The notes under the pieces: generated by a model
The model's database searches: none
What the model was told of the DNA's origin: nothing
The model's input: the letters and a program-made list of their open reading frames with translations, nothing else
Shown: piece after piece, positions 12,085-24,160 of the stretch
How the letters are laid out: each line of letters starts with the position of its first letter
How positions within the stretch are numbered: position 1 is the first letter of the stretch
Origin: Cryptomeria japonica
Lineage: Eukaryota; Streptophyta; Pinopsida; Cupressales; Cupressaceae
Assembly (NCBI RefSeq): GCF_030272615.1
Contig: NC_081405.1
Coordinates: forward strand, 471,378,008 to 471,442,007
DNA: 64,000 bases
Reading direction: 5' to 3'
Translations under genes and position numbers: made by a program

Positions 12085-13125
12085 ACAGCAAGGCGGATTT
12101 TAGGAGATTCTTTCTTCATGGCCAGCGGACTTCACCAAAACATTTCCTCATTATTTCTGAGCTTGGGTGGACTTCAGCCTTCTCTTTTCTCATTCTTCAT
12201 GGCGAACTTGAAGAACTTCTTTCCTTCTGATTAAATTTTCCAAGGCAGGGCAGACTTTGTCAAAGTTGTGCACTCCTTACTTACCATCTCCTTTAATCTT
12301 TGGGCGGACTTCATTTGCTTCTTTCCCTCTCCACCTACCAAGCGGACTTCATATGAGCTGTTCACCTTCTTTGCATCTCTTACATGACGGACTTCATTCA
12401 TTCTATGACCAAGCGGACTTTACTAATCTTGTGCACCAAGGTGAGGGCGGACTTGGAAATACTTGGTACCCTTAGCACACACCATGAGGCCGGACTTGCT
12501 TGTTACCTTGACCATGCTCACACACCTCTAGGCGGACTTTCCTTGAATGTTACTTCCATAAGTTGTAGGGCGGACTTTACTTGTTCTCTTCCCAAGTAGG
12601 AAGGCGGACTTCATGCCTTTCATTCCCCAATGCAAACTAGTCCTAGGCGGACTTTCCTTGCCTTATGCACTTGGCCTTTGTAGGAGGGCGGACTTGGTTA
12701 GACTTGTGCACCATTTACTTGCTTCTTATCTCACCTTAGGGCGGACTTGCTCAAACCTTTGCATTTGTGCATACTTCTTCAAGGTGGGGTTCATTAACTT
12801 CATTCCCTCTTCATGCCAAGGTAAGTCCCTTCCAAAGCGGACTTCATCACTTCTTTGCACCTTCTATCCCCTCCCCAGGGTGGACTTCACTGGCTTTATT
12901 CCTTCCCTTCATGCTTCAAGGCGGACTTAGTGAGTTTGATGCTCTTTATCATATGAGCAGACTTCAAGAGACTTATGCACCTTATCATGGGCGGGCTTCA
13001 TTGCTTCCTTGTCCAAGTCAAGGCGGACTTGGAGAGCTTCTTCTCCATCTACATACATCATGAGGGTGGACCTCAAGAGACTCTTGACCATGTGAACATC
13101 CTTGCTGGGTGGACTTGGAGAGAGT
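12085..13125 (-). repeat. Irregular array of GGCGGACTT motifs
   Basis: GGCGGACTT(C/G) or close variants recur about every 25-50 bases across roughly 1 kb. Only the 9-10 bp motif is conserved; spacers vary in length and sequence. Overlapping open frames exist in several frames and none is conserved, so the array is not protein-coding. Confidence 0.85.
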
Positions 13126-13627
13126 TGATCCCTATAATAACCAGATTTGAAATCTCCATAACTTATACATTTCAACTCAAATTTTCTTGAAATTTGAAAT
13201 TCATACTCCATTTATCCACCGAATTCCTATGGATCCCTAAAATCTAGGAACTTAGCTTTTTCGAACAAAATTTGAATTTTGGATGAATTTCTTGATTATT
13301 TTCAATATAACTCAGAGTCACAAATGCAAAACCTAGATCCCTTTCCAAAAATAGAAAAAGCAAGCATCCCTAACAAATAGGAAAAACTTTCTAAAAATAG
13401 CCATTTTGGGGATCGTGCTTAAAGTGCCAAAAAAGAAACTTCCTAAAAAATAGGAAAAAGAAAAAAAGAAAAACTTTCCAAAAATAGAAAGTTATCCAAA
13501 TTGACCCAAATCAATTGCAATCTTCGTTCTTTGGACTTTCTAGGCACATTGACGACGTCTACACTCTGTTTTGACCATGGTTTGCAGTGTGCACAGACTG
13601 ACTAATGGCTTTCAAAACTCAGACCAT

Positions 13628-14318
13628 AGTTTTAAGACTCGTGGACTCACCACGGACTACCGAGTCCATGGGAGCCATGAGTCGACTCGCCAAGGACTCG
13701 GGAGGCGAGTCCTAGCGAGTCCATATGAAAGACTCGCGAGTCTTTTGCTTGGACTCGCGAGTCTTTCATATGGACTCGCGTAGCCCAGAAAACACACCAT
13801 TCAAGCAATAAAACTCAGTTTTTTTTTTATTTTTTCCCCTCATTTGGCATTTTTGCTTGGTTATAACAAGTTTGTAGGGTTTGAAGGAGGAGAGGAAAGA
13901 AGATAAAATCAGAAAAATTGAGCTATATTAGGAGAAATGCAAAGAGGAAGATGTAGTCTTCTCTTTAGTTTGTTCATTGTTGTTTTTCACATTTGGAGTT
14001 GGACATATCATTATATGTAATTTTGTAAACATTTATAAACTTATGCTGCTATTATACATTTTAGAGTTGAAACTATGAGTATGAATGATGAAATTTCAAA
14101 TATTGCGTGTTTGTAGATCATATGACGTGTAATGTTTCAATTATGGCTCTTATGTTCTCCAAATGCATTAATTTCTTTATGTTTATTTTGTAAAACTACG
14201 GTTTTTTTTTTTTTTGTCGAGTCCTTCCTGAGTCTTTCGCGAGTCTTTCACGAGTCCGAGTCCAAGTCCAAATTTTTGGTTTGTCGAGTCCGTGGCAAGT
14301 CCGAGTTTTAAAACTTTG
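13628..14318. mobile_element. GACTCG-rich TIR element with 11-bp target duplication
   Basis: Flanked by ACTCAGACCAT at 13617-13627 and 14319-14329. The left end reads AGTTTTAAGACTCG...CCACGGACT, and the right end in reverse complement reads AAGTTTTAAAACTCG...CCACGGACT. The termini are therefore imperfect inverted repeats. Inside are many GACTCG/CGAGTC boxes, and there is a stem arm at 13723-13779. At 691 bp with no frame, it is a non-autonomous element. The target length suggests a Mutator-like transposase. Confidence 0.75.
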
Positions 14319-17104
14319 ACTCAGACCATTCAAAACTATCAAAATTTGGCACCGAGAAGGTTGTGAGACTCTAACAAAACCCTAAAAAGCAAAAGCAAGG
14401 AGGGTCCCCATTTGCAATGAGGCGGTGTGAAAAAGGTCACAACACAACCCTACAATGGATTTTTGGAATTTTCATTTGGAAGGATTTGCTTGGAGAGATT
14501 TTGTGGGTAGAGGCTTGTTGGAATCGTGCGAACGAATGCTTTGGGCTGTCCAAAGAGATTCGACCTCTCCCGGTGTGTATGGATTGCATCTTCATTTTGT
14601 AGTTTTTCTCAAGTGTGAGGTATGATCTTTGATTTCTCCCTTGATTCTTAATGGAATCGATTTTAGTACGTTGCAAATGGTTTGTTTAAGTATTTAGAAT
14701 GTTTCTACAATTGAAATTTATTTCTTTCTTCATCAAATTTTGGAAACTAAGTTTTATGAAAAGAAAAGCTGCCCAAATTTTTATGTATGCCCGGAAAGTG
14801 AACTTTATTTCAAAAGTGTAATGTTGTTCACCCATCAAGAAATGGGGTTTAGAGAAATTTTGATCTGGCAAGTTTGAATTTTTGGAGTTTTTGGAGGTCC
14901 ATCAATGGTGGATGGCCTCCAAAACCTGGTTATTGGTCTTTTTAGATTTTTTGAAAAATGTGAATTTGATGTTTTAAATGTGAAATTACTATGTGGAATA
15001 ATGTTATTATATATACAAATTTTGTTTGTCAATCGAATCGGATTTGTTCTCTTGGCATTAGGGCCAATTGAGTAATTGAGTATGTGTTGGAAATGCTTTG
15101 TTTGTATGAGTTATTTGTGTTGATTCATTACCTTTCGGCATTTGTTTGCATTGTTCCTCATTATGAAATGAGATGAGCTTGGGTGTGGGTAGTTAGAGTC
15201 AATAAAAGGAGTGGCTCCCAATGGGGGTCGGGGCCCAAAGTGGCCGCCAGGTTAACCCATTGAGAGTTGAGTAATAAATGAAAATGTCAATAAACAATGG
15301 TGTAAATACACTAAAAAATATAATGGATACCCCATGCTTGTCGTAAGTGCTTGTTATGGCTACAGGCTCATTGGGAAGGCCTGTCGTTCGTGGAACGTTG
15401 CTGGAGGGCATGATCGTGTTCCTCGTCCATATGAGAGGATTTGATTCCACGTGAGCCATCTCTTCAAGCTATACGATGACACTCTTGTTTGTTATTCTCT
15501 AATATCCAACCCCATATAGATTGAGTAGCACCTGGAAAAGGATTTGCCTTCCATGTTATTGTGCTCATTGATGGATTCTTGAGGTATCCTTATTGGTGGC
15601 CTTTTGGGTCTTATTACCATCGGATAATTGGTTTATGAGAATTGATCATATTTGATGTTTGGATGTGGATTCCCCTTGTTGATTGTTTTCATACTTGTAA
15701 TGAATTTGGATTGCATTGAGATATATGACTCTCCTTTCTATCATTTATTGATGTGGCATTATGTACTTGGTTGATTTTATGCTCATGTTGAGTGTTACTT
15801 CATGTTTGCTCTTGTGTGAGCTTATTGCCTCCCTCACTTGGGTATTTTATTGTTTGGACGGTGTGACTATCTCCAAGAGCACGGTGGGGTTGGAACCTAC
15901 GAGTTCCACATGGTCGAGTGGCATTGCCAACCACCATTAGGGACCGGGGGGACTTGGATCGTGAGCGGTTGAAGAGTTCCTTCTCCTTCCTCGGCACTTG
16001 TTCTTCTCCTTCTTCCATTCATGCAGTTGTATCTATGTATCTGTTATTGAGCATGGTATTCATTGATGATTTGTATATGGAACACTCCAAGTAAAGATGT
16101 ATGTAATTGTAATTAATGTTAATTTGGATGGATGGATCTTTAGTGAACTGGTGTTGGGACCGGCCATCAAGCATGATATTTTATGGTCTTCAATTGATGC
16201 TATATATGATATCATCATAGCAACACTTTGTTTGGTGCTTAAAATGATTATAGGTGTGATTCTTATTGTATCGGATATTGAATTGGTCATCTCCAATAGT
16301 GGTCATATGATCTTGACCAAGCCCTTGTTGGAATGAGCTCTTGGGAGCCAATCTGGGCTCAACCGGAACCACCCAGTGTGTGTTTCTTCACGGTTCATTT
16401 GTGGAATGTAGTTGTGTTGGACACCTAAGTGTCCCTTGAGCCAGTTGAGGGTGAATTGGGTTGAGTGGTGGTGAAGTGAGTCTGCCCAAACTCCGCCCTA
16501 TCTTGTAGTAGTTATCCGGTGACCCGGTGTCTCAAGACTTAACCCACTTCACCAAGGGATTTAGTGTGCTCGAGGCTTCGAACAATCCACCCAAGAAGCT
16601 CACTAGTTTTGGACAAACGCGTATCTCACGGACATCATCGCAAGTTCACCAGTCCGAAGGACACCGGCGTGGGTCTAGGACGTTAGCGCGGCCTAGGGAC
16701 ACCTACACAGGAAGAGGACACCAACGTGCTACGCTAGTGTCCTTCTGGTGTGCTAGTGTCTAGTATTTTTGTCAAGATTTGCCCCAAGAGCCTATTCTTG
16801 CCCGTTCAATCCGGAGATGATTCTAAGGGCTAGTGAGGTCAGTTTGACCTAATTTTGGATGCATTGCGAAGGTAGCGACGTCAAGGAACCCTTGAGGGGT
16901 TTTGAGTAGGTTTTGAGTGTTTAGTCTTCCGCTTGTGCAATGTCGATCTTTGACAATTATCGATAGTTTGATCTTACCTTGAGCTAAGTGTTACGCTTGT
17001 ACTATTATGCATGATGTTATCTTATTACTTCAAAAAACAAATTCCATGCATACCTTGCACTTTTTGCTCTTGTCCTCTAGGGTTTCTTGGCGGGGCATTA
17101 CATC

Positions 17105-17117
17105 TAGTATCAGAGCC
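17105..17117 (+). other. LARD primer-binding site
   Basis: TAGTATCAGAGCC lies 2 bases after the 5' LTR end. It matches the usual plant retrotransposon primer site TGGTATCAGAGCC, complementary to the 3' end of initiator tRNA-Met, with one mismatch. Confidence 0.8.
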
Positions 17118-18820
17118 CATGTTGCAGCACAGGGATCTCTGGTTATGTTGTTTTCCATTAAGATGATGTTGTTGGTGCATGGTTGTGCAAGTGTTTGTTC
17201 TATGAGTTAGTTGATCGATTGTTGCTTGGGTGCCTTGGGTGGCATGTTGGATATTTCAGGATGAACCAACCCAAGTAGCATGTGGAGGAAGAGTACCACC
17301 TAGATTGTACGTACCTATCAAGGATGGATGGATACCCCTGCAAGAGAGCCTCTTGAGTGGGTTAAGGATTGGTTGTTTGGTGTGTTGCTCCGTGAGTGAA
17401 CTCTTGTTTGGCCTTTGAGTGATCTATGTGTGTGTATGCTTTTGGCGACAGTGGTAGAGTTGCCTTGTTTGACTTAGCATGATATTTGATGAGTGTATGT
17501 TGCTTGGGGGTTGATTTGACCCTCTATCGTGTCAAGGAGTTTCCTTTATGTGGCAATCTCCTTGATGATTGATCTTTGCCTTCTTGGATGTTAAAGGCTC
17601 ATAAGTGGCCTTGTTTTTGCTGTAATCCTAGTATGATGGCATGATTGCTTCTTGATTGACTTTGACTAAGATGCTTATGATTGAGCATTGTGCTCCTCAT
17701 CGTATAATGTGCATTTGGATGTGACAGAGATAAAAGTGAATTCATGCTCTTATGTGTTAGAAATCATTGTGCTGGGATTGTCTATATTGTCTCTCATGTT
17801 CATAATGATGCACTATGGTACATGTGAAAAAAATAGAAATGACTAATGAAAGTTATATGTCGATATTATTGTGGTTTCATTGTAGTGCCTTGTATATCAG
17901 TTTTGCTAGTAATGTATTATTGCATAATTGGAACAAATGATTGTAAGTGGAAAATCTAAAGACCATCATGGTAGATCAATTGGGTTAAGGACCTGTTGGT
18001 GTACATTTATCATTCACCGAACATTAGAATAAAATATCCAAGGATACTCTATCCTCTCCTGAACAAAATCACTACTTGTGCCAAGATTGCGAGAAAGACC
18101 ACAAGGTGACTCCAAGGTCTATATGTGTGAACGGACGACTTTATGTTGGATAGCTTCCTTGGTTATGTATGTTGAAATCCAAGGGGACTTACGCTCAACT
18201 AATATCATTCACAAGCTAGGACTTAGACAAATATGGCAATAAATGCTCTCTTTTTTTTTTTTGGATCTTCAGATTTTGGACTTCCTCAAAAAAAGGATAA
18301 AAAGATAAGGGTTCAAAAGTTCTATGCTACTTCTAAGCTATTCCTATGAACTCAGGAGACGGTAAAGACTGGGTGAAACTAATAACGACACTTTGTTTCG
18401 CCACACTAGGACAACTACGCAAAGCAGATGCAATCTTCTAAGGTTGTGCTTAAGATTTTTATACTTGTGAATAATACCATCAATCGAACAATATTTACTC
18501 CAAGTAAAAGTTAAAGCATCCACATCATAAGCTCAAGCTAACTTTACACATTGAACAAAAATCATCCGTCCAAAGAAAGTATGAGCAAGAGTTTCACCAA
18601 TCTAAACTATCAAATCCTTCATTCATTTAACAACTTTGAAAGTAAATTTACTCTAAACAAAACTATTCTATTGTTGAAGAAAGATATGCAACCATGCAAC
18701 CACTTAATAACAATAAGATTTCAAGGCAAACACTTGCAAATGAACTTTTATTATTCAAGTAGCTCTAAGCAACAATTTCACAAATCTCTCCACAACACAA
18801 TGAAATGAGAGAATGAGAGT

Positions 18821-18909
18821 TTATATAGAGTTCTGAAAAATGAATGAATGGCCGAGATCAATCTAAGATCAATGGTCAAAATTAAGACACCATAACCCTA
18901 ATTAGGGTT
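18821..18909 (-). promoter_or_regulatory. LTR promoter block of copy 2
   Basis: The palindrome AACCCTAATTAGGGTT (18894-18909) is followed on the minus strand by TATATAA (18827-18821). The layout is as in the other family G copies, with a spacing of 66 bp. Confidence 0.75.
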
Positions 18910-18965
18910 TCCCAAAATAACACGAGACAAATGCATGCTAGACAAGTGGCGTGAGAAGTTATCTT

Positions 18966-21900
18966 CTAGGAGGGCACATCCTTATTCTTTTGAGCGGCAG
19001 AATGTTCAATGAACCTGGACACAATTAGGTCGACATCCTCCATAGTGACTTGTGGCAACACATTGATCCTAAATTCCAATCCATCCAAATCATCTGCACA
19101 TACAGCAAAAGCAATTTCCCACTCCAATTTTTGTTTTTGGAAGGCATCTCGGATGGACAAGAGGCTCGATGCCTTAGTCAAATTTTACTTCAGGATGTGT
19201 CTAGTGTAGGCAAAGAAGATTTCCTGTATCCTGAGCTTTAAACTTTCCAGTTGCATAACTTTTTCTCGAATTGTTTCTTTTTCAAGCACATCTGCAGCTA
19301 CAAGGAGGATCTTATTCTGAATGTCTTTTATCTACTCCTCAGCTTTGACACTATTATCCTTCACTTTCTCCAAGACTTCACTTCATACATCTAATGTCCA
19401 GTGCCAACTGAAGAAGTCATATGCAGCTCTTGCTACAATCACATTTCCATCAATTAATTCTTGCTTCGGAATTCCTTTCAATACTCTAAGGCACAAGATA
19501 ATTTTGTCTTGAACATCCTGAAGGTCAGCCCATGCTTGCAATCCTGGAAAGTAAAGAAGAGGTTTGTTCATATGTCAGTGCTAACCCTTCCACAAATGTG
19601 ACTGCCTCTCTCTTACGCTCTCCATCCATTCCTTGGATTCTTTGGCTGTCACGACTTCTTCTCCAGAATCTTTGACTGTCTCTTGTGAGGAATTCAAAAG
19701 CAAGGGAGCTACTAGATTGGCCTGGTTGAGTGGCTTGGTCAAGTGCTGAATGTACTCCTTTAGGCGCTCAACTTCCCTTTTATATTCTCTTTTCTTTCCT
19801 ACCTCCTTGTCTATTCTTGCCTTCATGGAAGCAACTAAATTGTCTAAGTCTTCAACCTCCTGACCTTTTGTAGTTGGTCCCAAACTGACAGTAGTGATTG
19901 CATATTCATGAGGACCAATATCTTCCTTTGCCTTGTCTACTTTTTGTACAGCAATCTAGACTGTACGACAGCCTGTCTCATCTCTCTAGATGGTGGAAAA
20001 TTCCTGGCAGGCTTCTTTGCAACAACCTCTCCTAATCTGGCCAAGAAATTGGTCGTGTCATCTTCTTCTTCTTGAACTTCCACTGGTGATTTTACTTTCA
20101 GACTTTCTTTCAGCCAGTCAAGAACTGTAGGCTACTCAATGTCTTCCTCTTCCTGATCATTCTCTTCACATGGCATATTTTGGCCTCCTCGAAGAGCGGA
20201 AATCATTCCCTCCTAAAATTCATTGCCCAAAATATCCATTTCAAAATATTTTTGTGCCTGTAGGAGATGGAGGTTCTTCATCTTCTTGATGGATTAACTC
20301 TACATTTTCTCCTCGGACCGGAGAAGGAATTTGTATCTCAGCCAATGACTCGTCAATAGTCAATATATTGTTTATATTCTCCGATGTGGCAGAACGAGAT
20401 GGTTCCAGCCTTTGCTTCTTTTGAATGGGTCCTTCATTTATACTTGTCTTGTCCTTTGTCTTTGAAGAGTTTCCAACCTCTTTCTTCTTCTTCCTAGAGT
20501 TAGTGCTCTCAACGGGTCCGACATTTTGAGACGCCTCTTCATTTGAAGAATATGTTTCCATTTCACCCATTAGGTTATAAGTCAAGGTCATATTCCTTCA
20601 TCATAGCCCATGGACCTGCTAATCGACCCACCATTTGGAATACTTTACAACTGGCCTCATCAAGGTGGTCAAATTTGCATGCTCTAGTTCAGATCATCTC
20701 ACAGGAGGAAGAGGTGCATTCTCGTCGAAGCGAGGCTGAGTGTATTCTCCATCATCTTCCAACTGATCAGGCACATGGAAAATTTCAGTTGTTCTAATCA
20801 AGCTTACTGGTAGTCTAGACCATAGTCTTTCCCTTATGTCGAACTCATCAGCAACATTTGCACAAAAATCTTCTAAGTCTATTCTATATATGTACCTTTC
20901 CCCATTTACCGTCCCAATATTGTTGTGAGGGTCGTAATCAGCTATGGACCGATAGACCATGAAAGGGTACCATTGCATCTCAAGCCTAGCACTCTCAGTT
21001 GCCTGTATTGTTGGGCAAGGCTCTAGCATATCTCCGATAAAGAATGGGAATGGAATAGTTGTCTTTTGTTTTTCTCTTTGGAAGCCTTGATAAGTCTCCA
21101 ACTATCTACGAACCTCAAGCAGGACCATTATGTTGGTAGGATAGATTGGAACTCGATAAGGACTACCAGTAAAACATTGAACTCTTATGTATGTAAAACT
21201 AGGAAACTAGATAAACAAGGATCCATACTTGCTTATTAAACTTTTGGCCTCTGGAGTTGGCCTTTGATGGGTTCCTCCCTGCAGTATTCTAGTAATATAC
21301 ATTAAGAATGCATCATTTACTCGCTTGAAGTGGGTCTTCTCACTGAGCTGGAGCTATGGGTAACAGTCATATGACTTGAACTCATTCTCTTTGTTGCCTA
21401 CTATGCCTCTACAAATCAATCATGTATATCTATAATTGCTGGCCAATAGGTAGACAATGCAGGAACTCATATAAAATGATTTTGTTCTTTCCAAGTTTTT
21501 TAGTTGTTCATGAAGATTATCACTGATTATTCTTGACCAATTGAACATCTTAACGCTTGAGGTGATCTTATCAATGAAGTAGCACATCCATGTTTCAAAT
21601 GGTGCACCCTGAGGGTTGCCCATTACTCTGTTCAGCAGTAAGATGATGTCACCATATTCTTCTTTGAAGTATGAGCGCAGCAGCTTCTTTGGTACTTTCT
21701 TGAGGGAAACCCTGGGCTTTTCTAACCATGACTTGTTGATATTTGTTGCACAGAGGTCTAGCTGGTTATCATAGAGTTTTTGGGTGTCTGCTTTGGTTTT
21801 GTATGAGGTTATGCTGTAGTTTGGTATTCCAAACGCTTCTTGAATGTTTAGCTCTCCAAGATGAGCTAAAACTCTTCCATCAGGTGCAATGATCTCTCTT

Positions 21901-22190
21901 TCTTGGGAATTGTAGTGAATAGCACATTCGACCATCAGTTCTACACATTCCATGGCTGGTGGAAATCCATCTACTTGGACAATGCCATTTCTCGTCATCC
22001 GGAGAGCAATAGGTGTAGGCAAATATCCATCATGCCCATACATTCTCTTTCTGAATTCTTTGAAATCTGCATGCCTGAGGTTGGTATCTGTGACATTCTT
22101 CCACTTGGAATTGATCTTCGACTCCGGCTACAACCCTTTATTGGCGAACTTCATCTGAGCTTTCCTGGAAGGTACTCCTTTGGTGGTCAT
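18966..22190 (-). pseudogene. LTR-borne relic ORF of about 1,075 codons, function unknown
   Basis: From an ATG at 22190, just after an acceptor-like ATTGCAG, one frame can be followed for 3.2 kb. Six open segments (22043-21420, 21101-20694, 20591-20241, 19883-19581, 19571-19383, 19181-18966) all lie in the same frame. The one detour, about 20245-19985, reads better in another frame. In 22190-20570, where I checked each break, the stops are TAG or TGA where CAG or CGA is plausible. Composition is protein-like: a globular N-terminal 200 residues (V-L-A-H-L-G-E-L-N-I-Q-E-A-F-G-I-P; P-F-E-T-W-M-C-Y-F-I-D-K-I), an acidic and lysine-rich linker with R-K-K-K-K that could be nuclear-targeting, then a charged helical or coiled-coil C-terminus. 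I do not recognise the family. It is not gag, pol, envelope or a known transposase as far as I can see. It lies in the sense direction of the LTR. Confidence 0.7.
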
Positions 22191-23109
22191 TAACCTGCAA
22201 TACACATGAAAATTCAATATTATTTCCAAGAAAATTTGAAGCTTCTAACTCTGATTTTGAACCCTTTTACTTGAAAATTTCACTTTCAGCCTGTCAAAAA
22301 GCTAAATATCTGTGAAAAATCAGACTGAAAGTGGATGAAATTGGTCAAGTACTTAGTAAATTTCGAGAAATAAATGGTTTAGACAGAAGAAATCAGTCAA
22401 GAATGTGAATTTCTTGAACCTTTGGGATTTTCTTTGACTGATTTTGATGAAATTTTATCTTAAATTCTGAAAATTTTGTCATAAACTCAAAAAAAGCACC
22501 TTGTTTCTTCTTTCCAACACTTAGAAAATTTTATCTCTTCAAAAATTCTTCTTCAAAATTCAATCTTCCAAAACTTCAAGAGAGAGAAAATTTCTTCAAA
22601 AATCGAACTCCAATCTTCAAACCAGATAATGAATTTTGAAGTGACAAGTTGAGTTGATATAAAATTGAGAAGTTTGATTTTAGAAGCTTTAAATTTTTTT
22701 TTTGTTTTTTAGTTTTTATTGATATTCATCGAAATTAGACTTGTTTTAATTCTTCGGAAATGGAAAGTTTTATTTTCTCTCAAGAATTCATCCTTAGCCA
22801 AAAAAGCAAGGAACCTTCTAGATTCTTCTCTCAAATTCCAAAAATTCTTGAATTTTCGAAAATAATTCTAAGTGTTGAAAAATATTTTCCCTTCAAAAAT
22901 AATTCTAGGTGTTGGAAAATACTTAAAACTATTCTCTGTCTCAAGCTCTATTTTCCGACCCATTCAATCAATTGACCCTTCAATGGTTGACTTCATGTGC
23001 TTTATGTCAAATTTGTTTATTTCTCTAGCCATTCTCTTCTTTCTTCATCATGGCAAGTTGGTTATCTTCATGGGCACACATTTCATCTTGCCTAGCCATC
23101 TTCACATAT

Positions 23110-24160
23110 TCCACTTATGCCTAGGCGAACTTTGAAGGTCTATGTGCTATCTTTCTTAGCAAACTTTATCATCTTTATGTCTAAGCCGAATGCCATAAGC
23201 GAACTTGGCTAGTGTATAGATTGGCAAACTTTGTTTTCTTTTTATCATGACAAAACCCTCTTGAGTGGACTTCACCATGCTTTGGACGTCCAAACATTAC
23301 TTCCTAGGCGGACGTGTCATCATGTTAGGCTATCTTTCACATGCCATGATTGGACTTGAAGTTCTCTTGGACTTGCTAGGGAGAGGGCAGACTTTGAATA
23401 GTCTTAGACATCGCTTTCTAGCTTCTAACTTAACCTTTTCATTATGCTAACTGCAGGTCGGAGTTTACTTAACCTTTGCCATCCTTCTTAACTGCAGATG
23501 GGAGTTTGATTCACCTTGGACATGTCCTCCCCTAGGCAAGTCAGACTTGCTTAGTGTTTTGGCATTGGAATCATATTACATGTCGGATTCTCACTTCTCC
23601 TTTAAGTGATCTTGAAATTGGTTTGGACATCTATTTATCTCCTTGGGCGAACTTTGGGCTTACTCAACCATCTTCCAAACCTTGTGCTTTTGCCATGCTT
23701 TTCTTCTTTGTCTTGCTTTTATCCTCTGTCTCCTTGGGCGGAGTTTGCATCATTTGAACATTACTTTCTACCTTGAAAGCGGACTTCACCATCCTAGGCA
23801 AGGTGGACTTCACTTATTTGTGCCATGCACTTGGGTAGGGCGGAGTTAGAGAGCTTTATGACAAGGCGGACTTGGCCTTTGTCTTGCCATGGGCGGACTT
23901 TAACTTTGTTTGGCCATGCCTCTCATGCCTTCCAACTTGGGTGGTCTTGAAAGCTAACAAGCCAAGGCGGACTTCATATTGATTGTGCCTAGTTTACTCT
24001 TGGTTGAGAGGACTTAAGGCTTGTTTGGAAAATCTTCCATATGCTGATCATACCTTCCACTTTGCCTAGGCGGACTTTGAGAATCTTTGGACATTGAATT
24101 TCACGTGCTTGGCAGACTTGGGATGGTCATTGGCCATATCCAAACTTCTTGGGCGGAGTT
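23110..24160 (-). repeat. GGCGGACTT motif array, copy 2
   Basis: Same motif and irregular spacing as at 12085-13125, more decayed toward 23110, where GGCGAACTTTG and similar forms appear. In LTR orientation it sits upstream of the long relic frame. Confidence 0.8.

Larger units (their letters stand above)
9754..14444 (-). mobile_element. Giant solo LTR, family G, copy 1
   Basis: On the plus strand it runs TATTGGTG...GTCACAACA, flanked by the perfect target duplication CAACC (9749-9753 and 14445-14449). The first base pair is a mutated form of the family end TGTTGG. Family signs seen here are a promoter block (10479-10565), the GGCGGACTT array (12085-13125) and a decayed terminal hairpin (14406-14422). 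The TATATAA box lies some 0.7 kb from the LTR's 3' end, as expected for U3-R-U5. A 691-bp GACTC-rich TIR element is nested at 13628-14318. No second LTR or internal domain is present, so solo LTR is the simplest reading. Confidence 0.82.
8587..17102 (+). repeat. LARD 5' LTR, split by nested element
   Basis: The segments 8587-9753 and 14450-17102 align colinearly with 27615-31373. The join is clear: GAGGTTTCCAACC here continues after the nested unit with CTACAATGG, as the 3' LTR does near 28710. The interrupting unit (9754-14444) duplicated CAACC. Open frames inside (for example on either strand near 15.2-16.3 kb) recur in the 3' LTR without conserved reading frames. Confidence 0.88.

Noticed and set aside
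12085-13125. CRISPR-like array (short repeat with variable spacers)
   Set aside because: The repeat is only 9-10 bp, spacing is irregular, it lies inside a plant LTR and there are no cas genes; superficial resemblance only.
12257-13211. Several 70-105 codon frames in the motif array of copy 1
   Set aside because: Same cause as above; frames overlap on both strands without similarity to each other.
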